64,000 nt of DNA from positions 33,691,851-33,755,850 of the forward strand of contig NC_079877.1 of the NCBI RefSeq assembly GCF_029227915.1, read 5' to 3'. Shown here in pieces: positions 21,801-33,910 of this stretch. Under the pieces are notes generated by a model, which made no database searches, was not told the origin of the DNA, and saw nothing but the letters and a program-made list of their open reading frames with translations. The stretch's first letter is position 1; each line of letters begins with the position of its first letter. Position numbers and translations under genes: made by a program. This DNA comes from Hydractinia symbiolongicarpus. Taxonomy: Eukaryota; Cnidaria; Hydrozoa; Anthoathecata; Hydractiniidae.

Positions 21801-24629
21801 ACTTACCAATGTGGAAATTATAAATGCAACCACTAATAGACACCGCGTCAGCACTTTATATGCTGCGTTGGACCTGCCACAACAGGAAAGACAACTGTTC
21901 TACGCCCATATGGGTCATTCTGAAAGCATGAATAAAGATATTTATCAAGCCCCATTAGCTTTAATGGGAGTCACAAAGATTGGAAAACAATTAATAAATC
22001 TCCATGCAAGCGGTATGTATTTATTTGTTAGGGAGGAGCCTTTCTCTATGGAATAAAATTGTGGAAGTGGCACGCATTCTAGGTAACAACTTTATCATAG
22101 ATCATGAGTGGTAAATTTAATTTTTTTCTTGTTTATTGAGATTTAGGAAACCAGGATATAATGGAAGACTTGCCGGGTTATGTTTTATTAAACCTTTTTT
22201 ATAAATTTTTGTCGTTTTAACCACTGTATTTCATTTATTTGTTTAATTTTTTCTTATAATGTATTTAACAAATGTTCAAATCAGCTAATATTATTTCACG
22301 ATTATTATGATCGAAATAATACGTGTTCCAAATTTGATTTCATTAAAAAATTATTAAAAGATTGCAGATGAGCAAAATGTAGAATGACTTTTCATGATTA
22401 GCAAGTCTTTCAGTGTTTATAACTTGATTGTTTATAGATAACGGTCATATTGAAGAAACTGATAAAAGTTTAAAAACATTTAAAGACAAAACTCATACAG
22501 GTATGTGTTGCTTTTTCTAATGTTGTCTGGTGCAAATAGAGAAAATTTCTGTTAGTTACAAAACTCGTTATTTTGTTCTTTTTATTAGTCATTGTTTTTG
22601 ATGAAATTTTTTCAAATCAATGTGTGATCCAAAACCTAAAGATCTTCCCCATCATTGTTTTATATTGTTTGGAAAATTACCTTGAAGCTGCTCAATGGAC
22701 TACATAGCAGACTAATACTTTCTTTCTTTAGAAGACAAGAAATTGGCAACTAACTATGCAGTGACAAGTACTCCCGTAAGAACATCAGCTGAAGGTTAAT
22801 ACTTCACTGTAGTTTATTGATTCAATCCTTTGGGCCTCAGTGACTTGCAAAGTGTTTGTTTTTTTTGGTTTTTTATTCAGCGACAAAGACAAAAAGATCA
22901 GTGGGGAAAAGAGTGATGATGCTGTCGAGCAGTTCATCGGATGAAGAAGCTATTGAATCAAAAAATGGTTAGTTTTAAATTTAATTTAAAACAACGTCTG
23001 ATTTATAATACCAACCATGACCTTGTTTTAGATATACGATGGTTTTTTTGTTTTTGTTTTTAGTACCAGTTGAAGCTAGGAAGTATCCTTTGCGTGGTGA
23101 GTGGTTTGAGTTTTGATTTTTTTGCCAAACAATATTTATTCAACCTGTCCTACTCTGCATTGTGGGAAATGTTTATTTATAGAACATTGAATTTGAAAAC
23201 CAGACCTTATTTGTTTTAAATCTCACATAGGTCAATTAAAAATCATATCTGGTCTTGATGAAATATAAGTTGTTTTTATAGTCCTCTATGCAAAATATAT
23301 TACTTAACGTTTTTGCGGAAAATTGTCTAGTATCACTAATATTAAACGTAATATTTTTACAAATTACATGTACTTAACTTTTTTTCACTTACTTAAAAGT
23401 AATTGCGAGTTCACCGAAATAAAAATGTATTTTTTGTTGACCATTTGATTGTACATTTGACTTTGAATTATAGGCAGATCAAAAAAAAGAAAAAAGTACG
23501 TTAAAATTACTGGTGAGTATCCTTTCAAGAGTCTTTCTGTTTTAATTATTTATTTTAGTTTTCTCAATAACACTTAGACAGTTATGAAAATTATTTATAT
23601 ACCGAGAAATATCAACCTGGATTGTTTAAAATTTATGGGATGTACAAGTATTTTTTGCAAAAGATGTATTTCATGTTTATGAATATCCATTTCTATCTAG
23701 ATGCCCAAATTAGAGATGATTCATGTGATCCTACTTCCTATGAAGGTAAGTGATGTAAAAAATTAAGTTTAAAGAAACCTTTGTAGGTTGCTTCGTGTGC
23801 AAATTAGATTTTAAAGAATTTGGCGTCTTCCCCAATCTTAAATTCTCTCAGAAATTCAACTTTCCAATGATCCTGGAGATTAAATATGTTGAAAAATGCT
23901 TAGATCTTTCAAGTGTCATTAACTTTACTGATTTTTGAGTTGCCATAGTATAAAAACGCTGCTATATATAAGTTATAAAGGACAATATTTTTTCTGTTAA
24001 AGCAATAATAGTTTGAATGGTCGTCTTGCTAACCAAGAGTTATAATTTCCAGGAATTTTCTAGTTTAAAAAAACAACCAGATTTTATTCCAATAGATAAA
24101 GAAGAGAATGAGAGATTGAAATGCAAACGTAAGTTGAACACTTTTATCGCTTCTTCATATATATAGGTTTAGTTAAACCACTTTTTTAGGTTTGATATTA
24201 ACAAAACTTATCTTATTGTTGCTTTTATACTTAGCTGTCAAATCCAGTGTCAAGTGGACTTCGGAATTAAATAAAGTGTTCTTCGAAAAATTTGGTTGTT
24301 ACGTGCGTCGCACCAATGATCGACCATTTCCAGGTATCAAATAATTTAGCTTTTGTTCGATGGTTTTTAAGTATAGGTAAATAGATTGTTTGAACAATCA
24401 CTTGCAAATGAGGCATAGTTGCTTAAAGCAACTATTTTGTGTCTTTTGTGCGAGTATACTCAATCATTCTTGCATTATTTTAGGTCGACTGGAAATGGAA
24501 AATTTTGCAAAAAGTTACTTTGGATCAGCCAATTTTGCCTTCGCTGTGCGAACAAAAATAAACAACGAGCGGAAAAAGTTCGATGACATAAAGAATAAAA
24601 GGTTGAAAGAAATTGGACTAACTAGTTAA
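12083..24629 (+). CDS. SET domain / zinc finger / Crypton-type tyrosine recombinase chimeric gene
   Basis: I assembled 28 exons by splice consensus and phase: 12083-12191, 12264-12414, 12685-12883, 14532-14588, 14666-14695, 14776-14808, 15346-15408, 15482-15515, 16358-17382, 17456-17500, 17571-17629, 17828-17849, 18288-18308, 18393-18407, 19133-19177, 19247-19303, 19425-19529, 19689-20136, 20837-22012, 22438-22500, 22732-22794, 22881-22967, 23064-23096, 23474-23512, 23701-23745, 24096-24128, 24235-24333, 24484-24629 (stop TAA). All join in one open frame of about 1,433 codons. The start codon is not located: an in-frame TAG lies just before 12083, so at least one upstream exon exists; 11970-12002 is a weak candidate. 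Residue numbers below count from 12083. Predicted role: a chromatin-associated or DNA-binding protein descended from a transposon recombinase. The architecture is seen in sequence; the function is inferred. It could be two genes with intervening exons misjoined, although phase agreement throughout argues against that. Confidence 0.75.
14532..15515 (+). CDS. Short linker exons after the SET domain
   Basis: Five small exons (14532-14588, 14666-14695, 14776-14808, 15346-15408, 15482-15515) of 57, 30, 33, 63 and 34 nt. The first four are in phase 0, and the last ends in phase 1 to join the long acidic exon. They encode linker sequence with no recognised domain (for example NNQKKKIYSEH, basic, then DDEFISGSATTEEDVKECLDK-type acidic sequence). 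Each has a good acceptor (TTTAG/TTCAG) and donor (GTAAG/GTGAG). Micro-exons of this size are easy to miscall. Confidence 0.6.
16358..17382 (+). CDS. Long acidic spacer exon with internal duplication
   Basis: This 1,025-nt exon enters in phase 1 (completing Asp) and leaves in phase 0 at CCA|GTATGT. The protein is acidic and polar, rich in Asp, Glu, Asn, Lys and Val, with no recognised domain. Two related modules are visible: EPKNNDP..VGEGKDSV..VYMQLEN..IIQDMEIVGENKEQVA (from about 16500) and EPKGNNS..VGEGKDAV..VYTQVES..IQDMKIGCENKEQVA (from about 16885). The offset is 387 nt at the VGEGKD block and 336 nt at the ENKEQVA block. Likely a flexible linker between the SET and DNA-binding halves. 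Confidence 0.75.
17456..19529 (+). CDS. String of small linker exons
   Basis: Eight exons of 15-105 nt (17456-17500, 17571-17629, 17828-17849, 18288-18308, 18393-18407, 19133-19177, 19247-19303, 19425-19529) continue the frame, mostly in phase 0. They encode acidic, Ser-rich linker (EIEIVPDFSSSDSET and similar) with no recognised domain. The 15-nt exon 18393-18407 and the 21-nt exon 18288-18308 are the least certain; either could be skipped without changing the frame. Confidence 0.5.
17926..18000 (-). mobile_element. tRNA-derived SINE fragment in an intron
   Basis: On the minus strand, a box A-like TGGTGTAGTGG (about 17994-17984) and a box B-like GAGTTCGAATCCC (about 17957-17945) are spaced as in a tRNA gene. 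The T-stem and acceptor stem do not pair well, so this is not a functional tRNA but a pol III-type SINE head. It lies in the intron 17850-18287 of the chimeric gene, antisense to it. Confidence 0.6.
18037..18075. repeat. Perfect 16-bp hairpin in an intron
   Basis: TAGGTGAATCTTTATT (18037-18052) is followed by a 7-nt loop, GCGATAT, and its exact reverse complement (18060-18075). Near the adjacent SINE head, it may be the terminus of a small palindromic element, or a snap-back RNA structure in the intron. Confidence 0.7.
19689..20136 (+). CDS. Paired zinc-finger exon
   Basis: The exon encodes two finger-like motifs. The first is CIYC..RHIKKCH (residues 702-720, C-x2-C-x9-H-x4-H). The second is CNLC..SHKRTC (779-798, C-x2-C-x11-H-x3-C). 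A basic, likely helical stretch lies between them (KVKQIEEWKKIKREG). Fingers directly before a tyrosine-recombinase domain are, as I recall, typical of Crypton-like proteins of aquatic animals and suggest sequence-specific DNA binding. The exon enters in phase 0 at TTTCAG and leaves in phase 1 at GTAG|GTAAGT, joining the recombinase exon. A read-through frame continues to 20210. Confidence 0.8.
20837..22012 (+). CDS. Crypton-type tyrosine recombinase domain
   Basis: This 1,176-nt exon carries a tyrosine-recombinase (phage-integrase fold) core. Visible signature: GRRGGE with the first catalytic Arg (about residue 1049), TGKGN with the candidate beta-hairpin Lys (about 1097), NRHRVST, which occupies the HxxR box (1174-1176), HMGHS with the second His (about 1200), and DIYQ with the nucleophile Tyr (about 1209). 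An N-terminal helical core-binding region precedes it. In Crypton elements this enzyme cuts and rejoins DNA through the Tyr. All key positions appear present, so the domain is not obviously dead, but the gene has many introns, which points to a host gene rather than an active element. Catalytic alignment is by eye. Confidence 0.8.
22438..24629 (+). CDS. C-terminal tail exons of the chimeric gene
   Basis: Nine small exons, with every intron between them in phase 1. They encode linker, then a Ser/Glu-rich and basic stretch (MMLSSSSSDEEA, GRSKKRKKYVK, a possible nuclear localisation signal) and a C-terminal block beginning KWTSELNKVFF..PFPGRLEMENFAKSYF and ending KKFDDIKNKRLKEIGLTS before the stop. 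The final block resembles the short Trp-containing helical module found after the recombinase in Crypton-like animal proteins (W-T-x-E..F..GKxP). I infer this from memory. Confidence 0.65.
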
Positions 24630-26838
<2,209 letters not shown>

Positions 26839-26967
26839 GGCTTCCTAAAATGATAAAAAATATATATTCAATTTGATCCCCAACTGATCAGCCAAAAAAT
26901 TATGCTTAAAAAATAAAAAATTAACCTTGAAAAACATATTTGAAAGCTCTCTTATAACTGACTTATT

Positions 26968-27073
26968 TCCCTAGTGGAATGAGAAAACAGACTCGTTCAG
27001 AACATAAAAAGCCTCATGGTTCCCTAGTGAAATGAGAAAACAGACTTGTTTAGAGCATAAAAAGCCTCATGGC
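26968..27073. repeat. 53-bp tandem duplication
   Basis: TTCCCTAGTGGAATGAGAAA and onward to GCCTCATGG is repeated immediately, with four or five substitutions between the copies. Confidence 0.85.
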
Positions 27074-27568
27074 TATGTATGTTACGATTATACAGCACAT
27101 TTTTTGATGTCATTGCCGTTTTCTTTAATTTTGGCAAATCGCCCAATCCCCTTTTTGCGCCAAAACAGAGCATGGCGGTAGTGGTGAAGAAGCAAGAAGG
27201 TGAGAAATGCAGAAAAACAAATGAAATTTATCTTTTTTTTTCATGTTAGGATATAATTTCAGATGTATTTTAATTTCAATTCCAGCACCCTTTTTAATCT
27301 GAAATAAATCAAAAAATTAATCAACTAAGCAATACGCTTCTCAACTTCGTCACCAGGACCTATTAGGTTTTCTGTATTTAGACAGAACATGTTTAGCTTC
27401 CGCCATTTTAATTACAAAGAACCTGACAAAGGGAATAAGGTTGTGTAGTGTTAGCATAGTTAACTACGCTTTCTTTCAGGTTAGTAAAATAAGTTTCTCT
27501 CATACGAAAGCTTAGATGCCAACGATAAGTCAGAGCAAATCCAACTTGGAGCACACCACAAATTACAT

Positions 27569-28026
27569 GGCTATCTACACGAACAAAATTACGAATCCAA
27601 GGTTATCTACACGAACAAGGTTACGAATCCAAGGTTATCTACACGAACAAAATTACGAATCCAAGGTTATCTACACGAACAAGGTTACGAATCCAAGGTT
27701 ATCTACACGAACAAGGTTACGAATCCAAGGTTATCTACACGAACAAGGTTACGAATCCAGGGTTATCTACACGAACAAGGTTACGAATCCAGGGTTATCA
27801 ACACGAACAAGGTTACGAATCCAAGGTTATCTACACGAACAAGGTTACGAATCCAAGGTTATCTACACGAAAAAGGTTACGAATCCAAGGTTATCTACAC
27901 GAACAAGGTAACGAATCCAAGGTTATCTACACGAACAAAATTACGAATCCAAGGTTATCTACACAAACAAGGTTACGAATCCAAGTTTATCTACACGAAC
28001 AAGGTTACGAATCCAAGGTTACGAAC
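27569..28026. repeat. 32-bp minisatellite, about 14 copies
   Basis: The unit is GGTTATCTACACGAACAAGG plus TTACGAATCCAA. Copies vary mainly at AAGG/AAAA and CCAAGG/CCAGGG. Because 32 is not a multiple of three, the open frame across it cycles through three peptide phases, so it is not a plausible gene. It ends just before the LINE fragment. Confidence 0.95.
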
Positions 28027-28029
28027 TAA

Positions 28030-29925
28030 AACATTTATACAGTTTGCCAGGATTAAAGTATTTTCATCAAAATATACGTGGATTATTTGGAATGAAAGAC
28101 GAAATTCAAAATATTTTGTTAAATCACAACATACAGTCGGCGCTCGTTATCTCGACCACCCGCTATCCCGATCTTTCCGTATCTCGACCAATTTTTATTA
28201 GTCCCTTCGGCATTCCAACCTCTCGTAGGCTAAAACACGTCCAATATCTCGACTACCCGTTATCTCGAACTTTCCCTATCCTGACCTATTTTTACGGTCC
28301 CTTGAGCACATTTTATCACGTTATCTCGACTTTTTCTGTAATTACGGAACTTTTACTTACAGAAGACATCCATCAACGTTTGTTAGTATCCTGGGGTACA
28401 TTTTTCTCAAAAAGAATCGCTCAACAGGTATCGGAGGAAGTGCAGGAATTTATGTCAAAGACGGTGTTCGTTATGTAAGGCGACAATCTCTGTGTGAAGC
28501 ATTTTGGGTCAAAATTTGTTTCCTCTATACTAAGTCGTTTATGGTTGGAGTTATATACAAACCCCGGATCTTCGAAGAAGAATTGACTCTAAAAACAAAG
28601 AGGTCATTATACTAGGTGATCTAAACTGTAACTATTTACATAAAATTACGAAACAGATTTTTGAAATAAGTGGATATAAACAAATATTAAAAAAAGCCGA
28701 CACGAGTTACTGAAGCAGCAAAAACATTATTTAACGTGATTCAAACAAACAGGCCAATTATTGTTTCAGCTGTTATTCCGGCAGGAATGAACGATCATGA
28801 TATGATCGGCTGTGTCCGAAAAGGGTATAAATTCAAACGACATCCTAAAACAATAATTTGTAGGAATTTCGCGAAATATGACTCGGAAGGTCTCTGCGTT
28901 ACAGCCCAAGATTGGTCCAGTGTTTATAATGCTTCAGATACTAACACAACTTGGCACTTCATGAAAATAAAGATAAAAAAAGATAAAAACAATCAATCAC
29001 TATGCGCCGTTTATTTCTAAACGTGTCAAAAATAAGCCAGCTCCGTGACTGACAGCCGAGCTCAAACTGAAAATGAATATCTGCAATTAAATGATGCGCA
29101 AGGCTAGAAAATCGGGTCGCGCAGAGGGCATGTCAATGTATAAACGGAAAAGAAGCTATATTACGAATGCTATCGCTTTCAAAACCGTCAGCCATTCAAC
29201 TATCTGAAATAAGTTACCCAATTTTTGGAATTATTAGTACTCCTTTAAAATGGTTCACTAGTTACTTGTTCTGTCGTCATTAAGTAGTTTAAATGGATTA
29301 GATCGTATCAAATCCTAAGCCAATCTTTTGTGGAGTTTCACAGGGGTCTATTTTAGGGCCCCTGCATTTCCTATTACATTTCAACGATTCTATTAAATGT
29401 CTTGTTTACTGTAAAGTTGTTAAACATGCAGATGACACTGTATTGTTTGTGTCTAATAGAGATATCAAAGTTGTAGAAAAATAATTAAATCAAGATCTGT
29501 CTAATATATGGATCTGGCTGGAACAAAATGAATTAATAAATAACATGAAACCAGGAAAAACAGAGTACATGGTTTTGGAAGCAATAAAAGATTAAAGCAA
29601 CAACCCATCCTTACGACTTTAACACATCTACATTACAGTGAACCATAAAACATCATGCAAATATCTTGAGTTGATAATAAACAGTTCACTGAACATGTCG
29701 GAACACGTCGATAATATTATCAAAAGAGCATCCAGCTGCTTGAAATTATTGAAAAGAATTCCATACTTTATTGACGCTTGTACATTTAACACAAGCTAAC
29801 ATTTGTAATCATGCCACTTTTGACTTACCGCCCCCTCGTTCATGCATGAATAACACACAAACTCTGAACATTCAGAGTCTGGAATCGAGAGCATTTCACA
29901 TTATTTCGACTGGTGTTAAAGCAAA
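28030..29925 (+). pseudogene. Decayed non-LTR retrotransposon (LINE)
   Basis: The sequence keeps both LINE enzyme regions with several frameshifts and stops. Endonuclease part: LKYFHQNIRGL at 28050, GIGGSAGIYVKDGV near 28420, VGVIYKP near 28548, VIILGDLNCNY near 28605, NDHDMIG near 28790. Reverse transcriptase part: GVSQGSILGPL near 29333 and HADDTVLF near 29425 (family YADD changed to HADD), then KTEYMV. A 3' piece with NIQSLESRAFHII lies near 29870. The N-terminal endonuclease is split by an insertion at about 28131-28380. Chicken repeat 1/jockey-like or RTE-like; the clade was not decided. Confidence 0.8.
28131..28350 (+). mobile_element. Pogo/Tigger-like MITE fragment inside the LINE
   Basis: It begins TA|CAGTCGGCGCTCGTTATCTC, the form of a pogo-type terminal repeat next to a TA target. 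Subterminal TATCTCGA(C/A) words recur near 28147, 28169, 28242, 28260 and 28321. The matching right end is not evident, so the copy is truncated or recombined. It interrupts the LINE endonuclease. Confidence 0.5.
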
Positions 29926-29938
29926 TGTTTCCAACGGT

Positions 29939-30668
29939 GTTACTTATAAAGTGGTTACTTATAAAGTAGTTGCTTATAAAGTGGTTGCTTATAAAGTGGT
30001 TGCTTATAAAGTGGTTGCTTATAAAGTGGTTGCTTATGAAGTAGTTACTTATAAAATGGTTGCTTATAAAATGGTTGCTTATAAAATGGTTACTTATGAA
30101 GTGGTTACTTATAAAGTGGTTACTTATAAAGTGGTTGCTTATAAAGTGGTTGCATATAAAGTGGTTGCTTATAAAATGGTTACTTATGAAGTGGTTACTT
30201 ATAAAGTGGTTGCATATAAAGTGGTTGCATATAAAGTGGTTGCTTACAAAATGGTTACTTATAAAGTGGTTGCTTAAAAAGTGGTCGCTTATAAAGCGGT
30301 GACTTTTAAATTAGTTGCTTATAAAGTGATTGCTTATAAAGGGGTTAGTTATGAAGTGGTTACTTATAAAGTGGTTGCTTATAAAGTGATTGCTTATAAA
30401 GGGGTTAGTTATAAAGTGGTTGCTTATAAAATGGTTGCTTATAAAGTGGTTGCATATAAAGTGGTTGCTTACAAAATGGTTACTGATAAAGTGGTTGCTT
30501 ATAAAGTGGTCGCTTATAAAGTGGTGGCTTTTAAATTAGTTGCTTATAAAGTGATTGCGTATAAAGTGGTTACTTATAAAGTGGTTGATCATAAAGGGGT
30601 TGCTTATAAAGTGGTTACTTATAAAGTGGTTGATCATAAAGGGGTTGCTTATAAAGGTGTTGCTTATG
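29939..30668 (+). repeat. 15-bp minisatellite, about 48 copies
   Basis: The unit is TATAAAGTGGTTGCT, with A/G and CTT/CAT variants and a few ACT or GATC variants. Because the period is a multiple of three, long open frames run through it in several frames (YKVVA/YKVVT, IKWLL). The lack of a recognisable start, flanks or domain makes this a repeat, not a gene. It starts at the 3' end of the LINE fragment. Confidence 0.93.
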
Positions 30669-32971
30669 CAACGTGTACTAGCTTTACAGGCTGTTTTATA
30701 AAATTTGCTTTGCGAATTTGTCTAACCCGCGTTAAAGCAATGATTTTCCAAACATTAGGGCAGGTGGCAAAATCCTGAAAATATATAAAATTTAAGTTAA
30801 AACAACTGAACTAATTACTGTATTTTTATAATTGTTATATTCTTCTATTTGTTATGTAATCGTCGTATTTGCTGGGTTTTGATTTTTTTCACACGGCCAA
30901 TATGGTGATATAATGGTCACTTGTCACCTTGCATAGACTTTCTTGTAAACACTCAACAAGAAAATTAAATTGCGCACAATGCAACCAGTATCAATGAAAG
31001 CGTATACTAAAGAGTTTTCAAAATTAAAAATATCGTCCAAGCACAAACAGCTGTTTGTAACACGTCTGAAAACAATATCTGCGGTAAAAATGGTTTGGAG
31101 CATATGCAGCTGATAAAAAAATACAAAAAAAACTTTTTTTTGGAGCACTATAACTTATATACTTCGAAGCATAATTTGATAGTTTTATTTTTATCATGGC
31201 TGTTTGAATTTATTTTTTTTCTAATTTAGCGATGTAAGTTAGCATATAGGTCAAGTTTAACCTGAAGAAGAAGTAATTGACATGTCGTAAGGTTGTAATT
31301 AATTTACAGATAAAATTTAAGTAATGACGATTTTGAATGTTTTATTCTGTAAATATTTCCAGTGTTGTGCATGCAGAAAAATTACTCCTATGGGTTCAAG
31401 AAAAAGAGACTTTCTTAACAACTTTAAATCTCAATGGCGCTCCAAATGGTGTGTTTAGTAATAGGTTTTTTATCCCAATTTAAAAATTAACAAACTATAG
31501 TGAAAGTTTTTCTATATATTTCTTTTGGTAATTTTACATCTTTAGTTTAAAAACAGAGAAGGTATTCCTTTTGTTTATTGAGATTTTTGCAGCCAAAGCA
31601 GATTTGACGCATTGTATGTTTTGACACAACGCAACGGAGTAAGTGGCGGATCTAAGGGCAATTACCATCAATTTCAAGAAGTGCATTGTTCGCTTTCAGT
31701 ATATTAGTAATTTTGCAAGTCATGCTGATCTATGTATGTCTGTGCGTGTTGTGTATAATGTGAATTGAAAAAAATATTTATTCATTTTAGACAGGCTAAA
31801 TAACGCCTAAAAAAACTAAATCTAATCCCTGCCAATAATATTGGCAAGTATAAGTAACGGCTTCAAATGGCCTGTATTCTGCCTTCGATAGGAAATAGTG
31901 ATATCACTAACTTTACCAACCAGGAAGTAAAGGTTTAGATTGTGCTGGTTGAACTTTCAAGAACGTCTGCTTTATGGCAAATGTCGGAGTCCAAGACAGA
32001 AATTCAGGAAAAACAGTCAGACTAACGTTTTAATAGCTTGACTCTAACTATATGAGCTAAGATCCTCTCCCCTCTCCCTCCCCCTTCCTGTAAACTTGAA
32101 AATGTGCATTAACTTCGAATTTTAAACGCAGGTGAGGATGGTAATGCAAGATCAAATGATTTTGTCAATTAGCTACTAAAACTGAAGCTTTACTTAAACC
32201 AGTAAACTGTCCATGATGTCATGCGTACATAAAGATACAAACCTTTTTTCCCCCATTAAAGGCGACAAATAAGGTTAAGCTAAGCAGGGCAGACAAACAG
32301 GACACTCTCTGCCTGAGATTCTAATTGCCTGCGTTAGATATTTTTGCTGACAAAAAAAATTAACAGAAGAAACCAATTTTGTGGCAACCGTAAACTTTAA
32401 AAGACTGTGATACTACAAATGCTTACTGTGTGTGTCCGCTTTACAATTTCCCACAAAATGTCGTTAATTAGTGAATATATGACGTTGTTGTATTGTTATA
32501 AAAACATAAAAATACTTAATTACAGTCGTCAATGTTTAATGGACAGTAAATTATAGCTGTACTTGTGTAATTTTGTAAAACGATATGTTTAATGTATAAC
32601 GCGGTAGTAAATACCAAACGGAGAAGTGTATTTATCATGTAGACGTGTTGTTCTGGTGTTGTTGTTGTTGTTTTTGGTGCTATGCATTTTGTTTTTTACA
32701 TTGCTATTTGTTTTGTGTCGTTGTCGTTATCGTTGTATTGTAGTTTGAATGAAGCATATATTTACAGATAACATGTATAGTGCATGGAATCAGGAAAAGC
32801 AGGTAAAGGTTCATGAGAAAAACATTTTTAACAATTTTTCTGCTTTAGTGTTTGTCAGCAGTCGGGTTTTTGTAAGATTTATAAGCTTTTTATCTTTAAT
32901 GCATAGATTATGTGACTTTTTTTCTTTTTTTTTGTTAGAATATGGAGAAAGTGAATTAATTTAACGTCGCG
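30669..32971. other. Intergenic, nothing recognised
   Basis: About 2.3 kb of AT-rich sequence with only short ORFs. A GTTGTT/GTCGTT-rich simple-sequence stretch lies near 32645-32740, upstream of the GPCR gene. Confidence 0.5.
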
Positions 32972-33910
32972 ATGGACAATGCCCGTTATAACAGCCTTGT
33001 CATTCACAAGTTAACAACACCTCTTGAAAACGATTTAATCATACAAGTCATACTCTTCATATCTCTTAGCATGCTGATCGTTATATCGAACGTTGTTTTA
33101 ATAATTGGTTTATACAAAACAAAACAAACAAGAGGGAAAATAAATAAACTTTTTATAGCATTAAGTATTACTGATATTAATGTCGGCATACTTACTGTGC
33201 CTATCATGGTTAGCTTCATTCTGTTGCAACATAGTGGCACACAGTATCTTGTATTGAACATCCTAGCAAGAATTCCACCTGTTTGCTCGATATGTTTAAC
33301 ATTATCACTAGCAATGGATCGTTGTATTACCATCATATACAATAAAAACTTATCCTTGAGCATTTTAATCGTATGTAGTTTCGTCTCCACTGTCATTATG
33401 TCTTTACCTGACACTTTGACTTTAGTTCTAAGGAGGATACCAGTCACCATATATGCAAATGAGTGGGTTGATAATTTATTACTTGCGTTTGGAGTTGGAT
33501 TCTGTGTTGTTATGCTTGTGTTAAACTGTAGGATTTTGTACTTTATTAAAAAGAAGACAACGCAGATATCCATGCACACGATAATTCCAAGTAATTATCG
33601 AAAGAAAACGGTAAAAACAATTATATTAATCATGGTGTCGCAAAATCTAACATACGTATTGTACCTCTGTGGTAGATGCATTATGGCTTTTGCTATCCAG
33701 AGAGATGTAGACAAAGTATGTGTCCGGGGTTTGTATTTTTCATCCCTTTTGATAATGTTTTCGAATTCGTTTATTAATACACTCATTGTGATTGGACGAA
33801 ATCAGAAAGTGCTGATGCATTACAAAGATTTTATTTGGTCCGGTAGAAACACGCGCAGTGATATGATTGAATCAAGGGGAAACAAAGTGCAATCATCTTC
33901 GCAAATGTAA
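32972..33910 (+). CDS. Class A (rhodopsin-like) GPCR, orphan, single exon
   Basis: 312 residues with seven hydrophobic segments, predicted as a plasma-membrane receptor coupled to G proteins. Visible family marks: N in TM1 (ISNVVLIIGLY, about 38-48), TM2 LSITD (about 68-72, for LAxAD), a Cys before TM3 (PPVCSIC), DRC in place of DRY (AMDRC, about 117-121), and TM7 NSFINTLIVI in place of NPxxY (about 270-279). The extracellular N-terminus is short, and a basic third loop (IKKKTTQ, NYRKKTVK) and a short Ser-rich tail are present. The start ATG is taken because the hydrophobic core begins about 23 residues later; a stop lies shortly upstream. Divergent DRY and NPxxY motifs are common in cnidarian orphan receptors. 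The ligand is unknown. Confidence 0.8.
   Translation: MDNARYNSLVIHKLTTPLENDLIIQVILFISLSMLIVISNVVLIIGLYKTKQTRGKINKLFIALSITDINVGILTVPIMVSFILLQHSGTQYLVLNILARIPPVCSICLTLSLAMDRCITIIYNKNLSLSILIVCSFVSTVIMSLPDTLTLVLRRIPVTIYANEWVDNLLLAFGVGFCVVMLVLNCRILYFIKKKTTQISMHTIIPSNYRKKTVKTIILIMVSQNLTYVLYLCGRCIMAFAIQRDVDKVCVRGLYFSSLLIMFSNSFINTLIVIGRNQKVLMHYKDFIWSGRNTRSDMIESRGNKVQSSSQM

Noticed and set aside
27569-28026. CRISPR-like array
   Set aside because: The 32-bp units are directly contiguous, with no spacers, in an animal genome context; it is a minisatellite.
29771-30778. Two long YKVVA-type ORFs as genes
   Set aside because: They are open only because the repeat period is 15 bp; there is no start context, domain or non-repeat coding sequence.
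33004-33579. Antisense ORF over the GPCR
   Set aside because: It is a shadow of hydrophobic codons; the plus frame has the receptor motifs.
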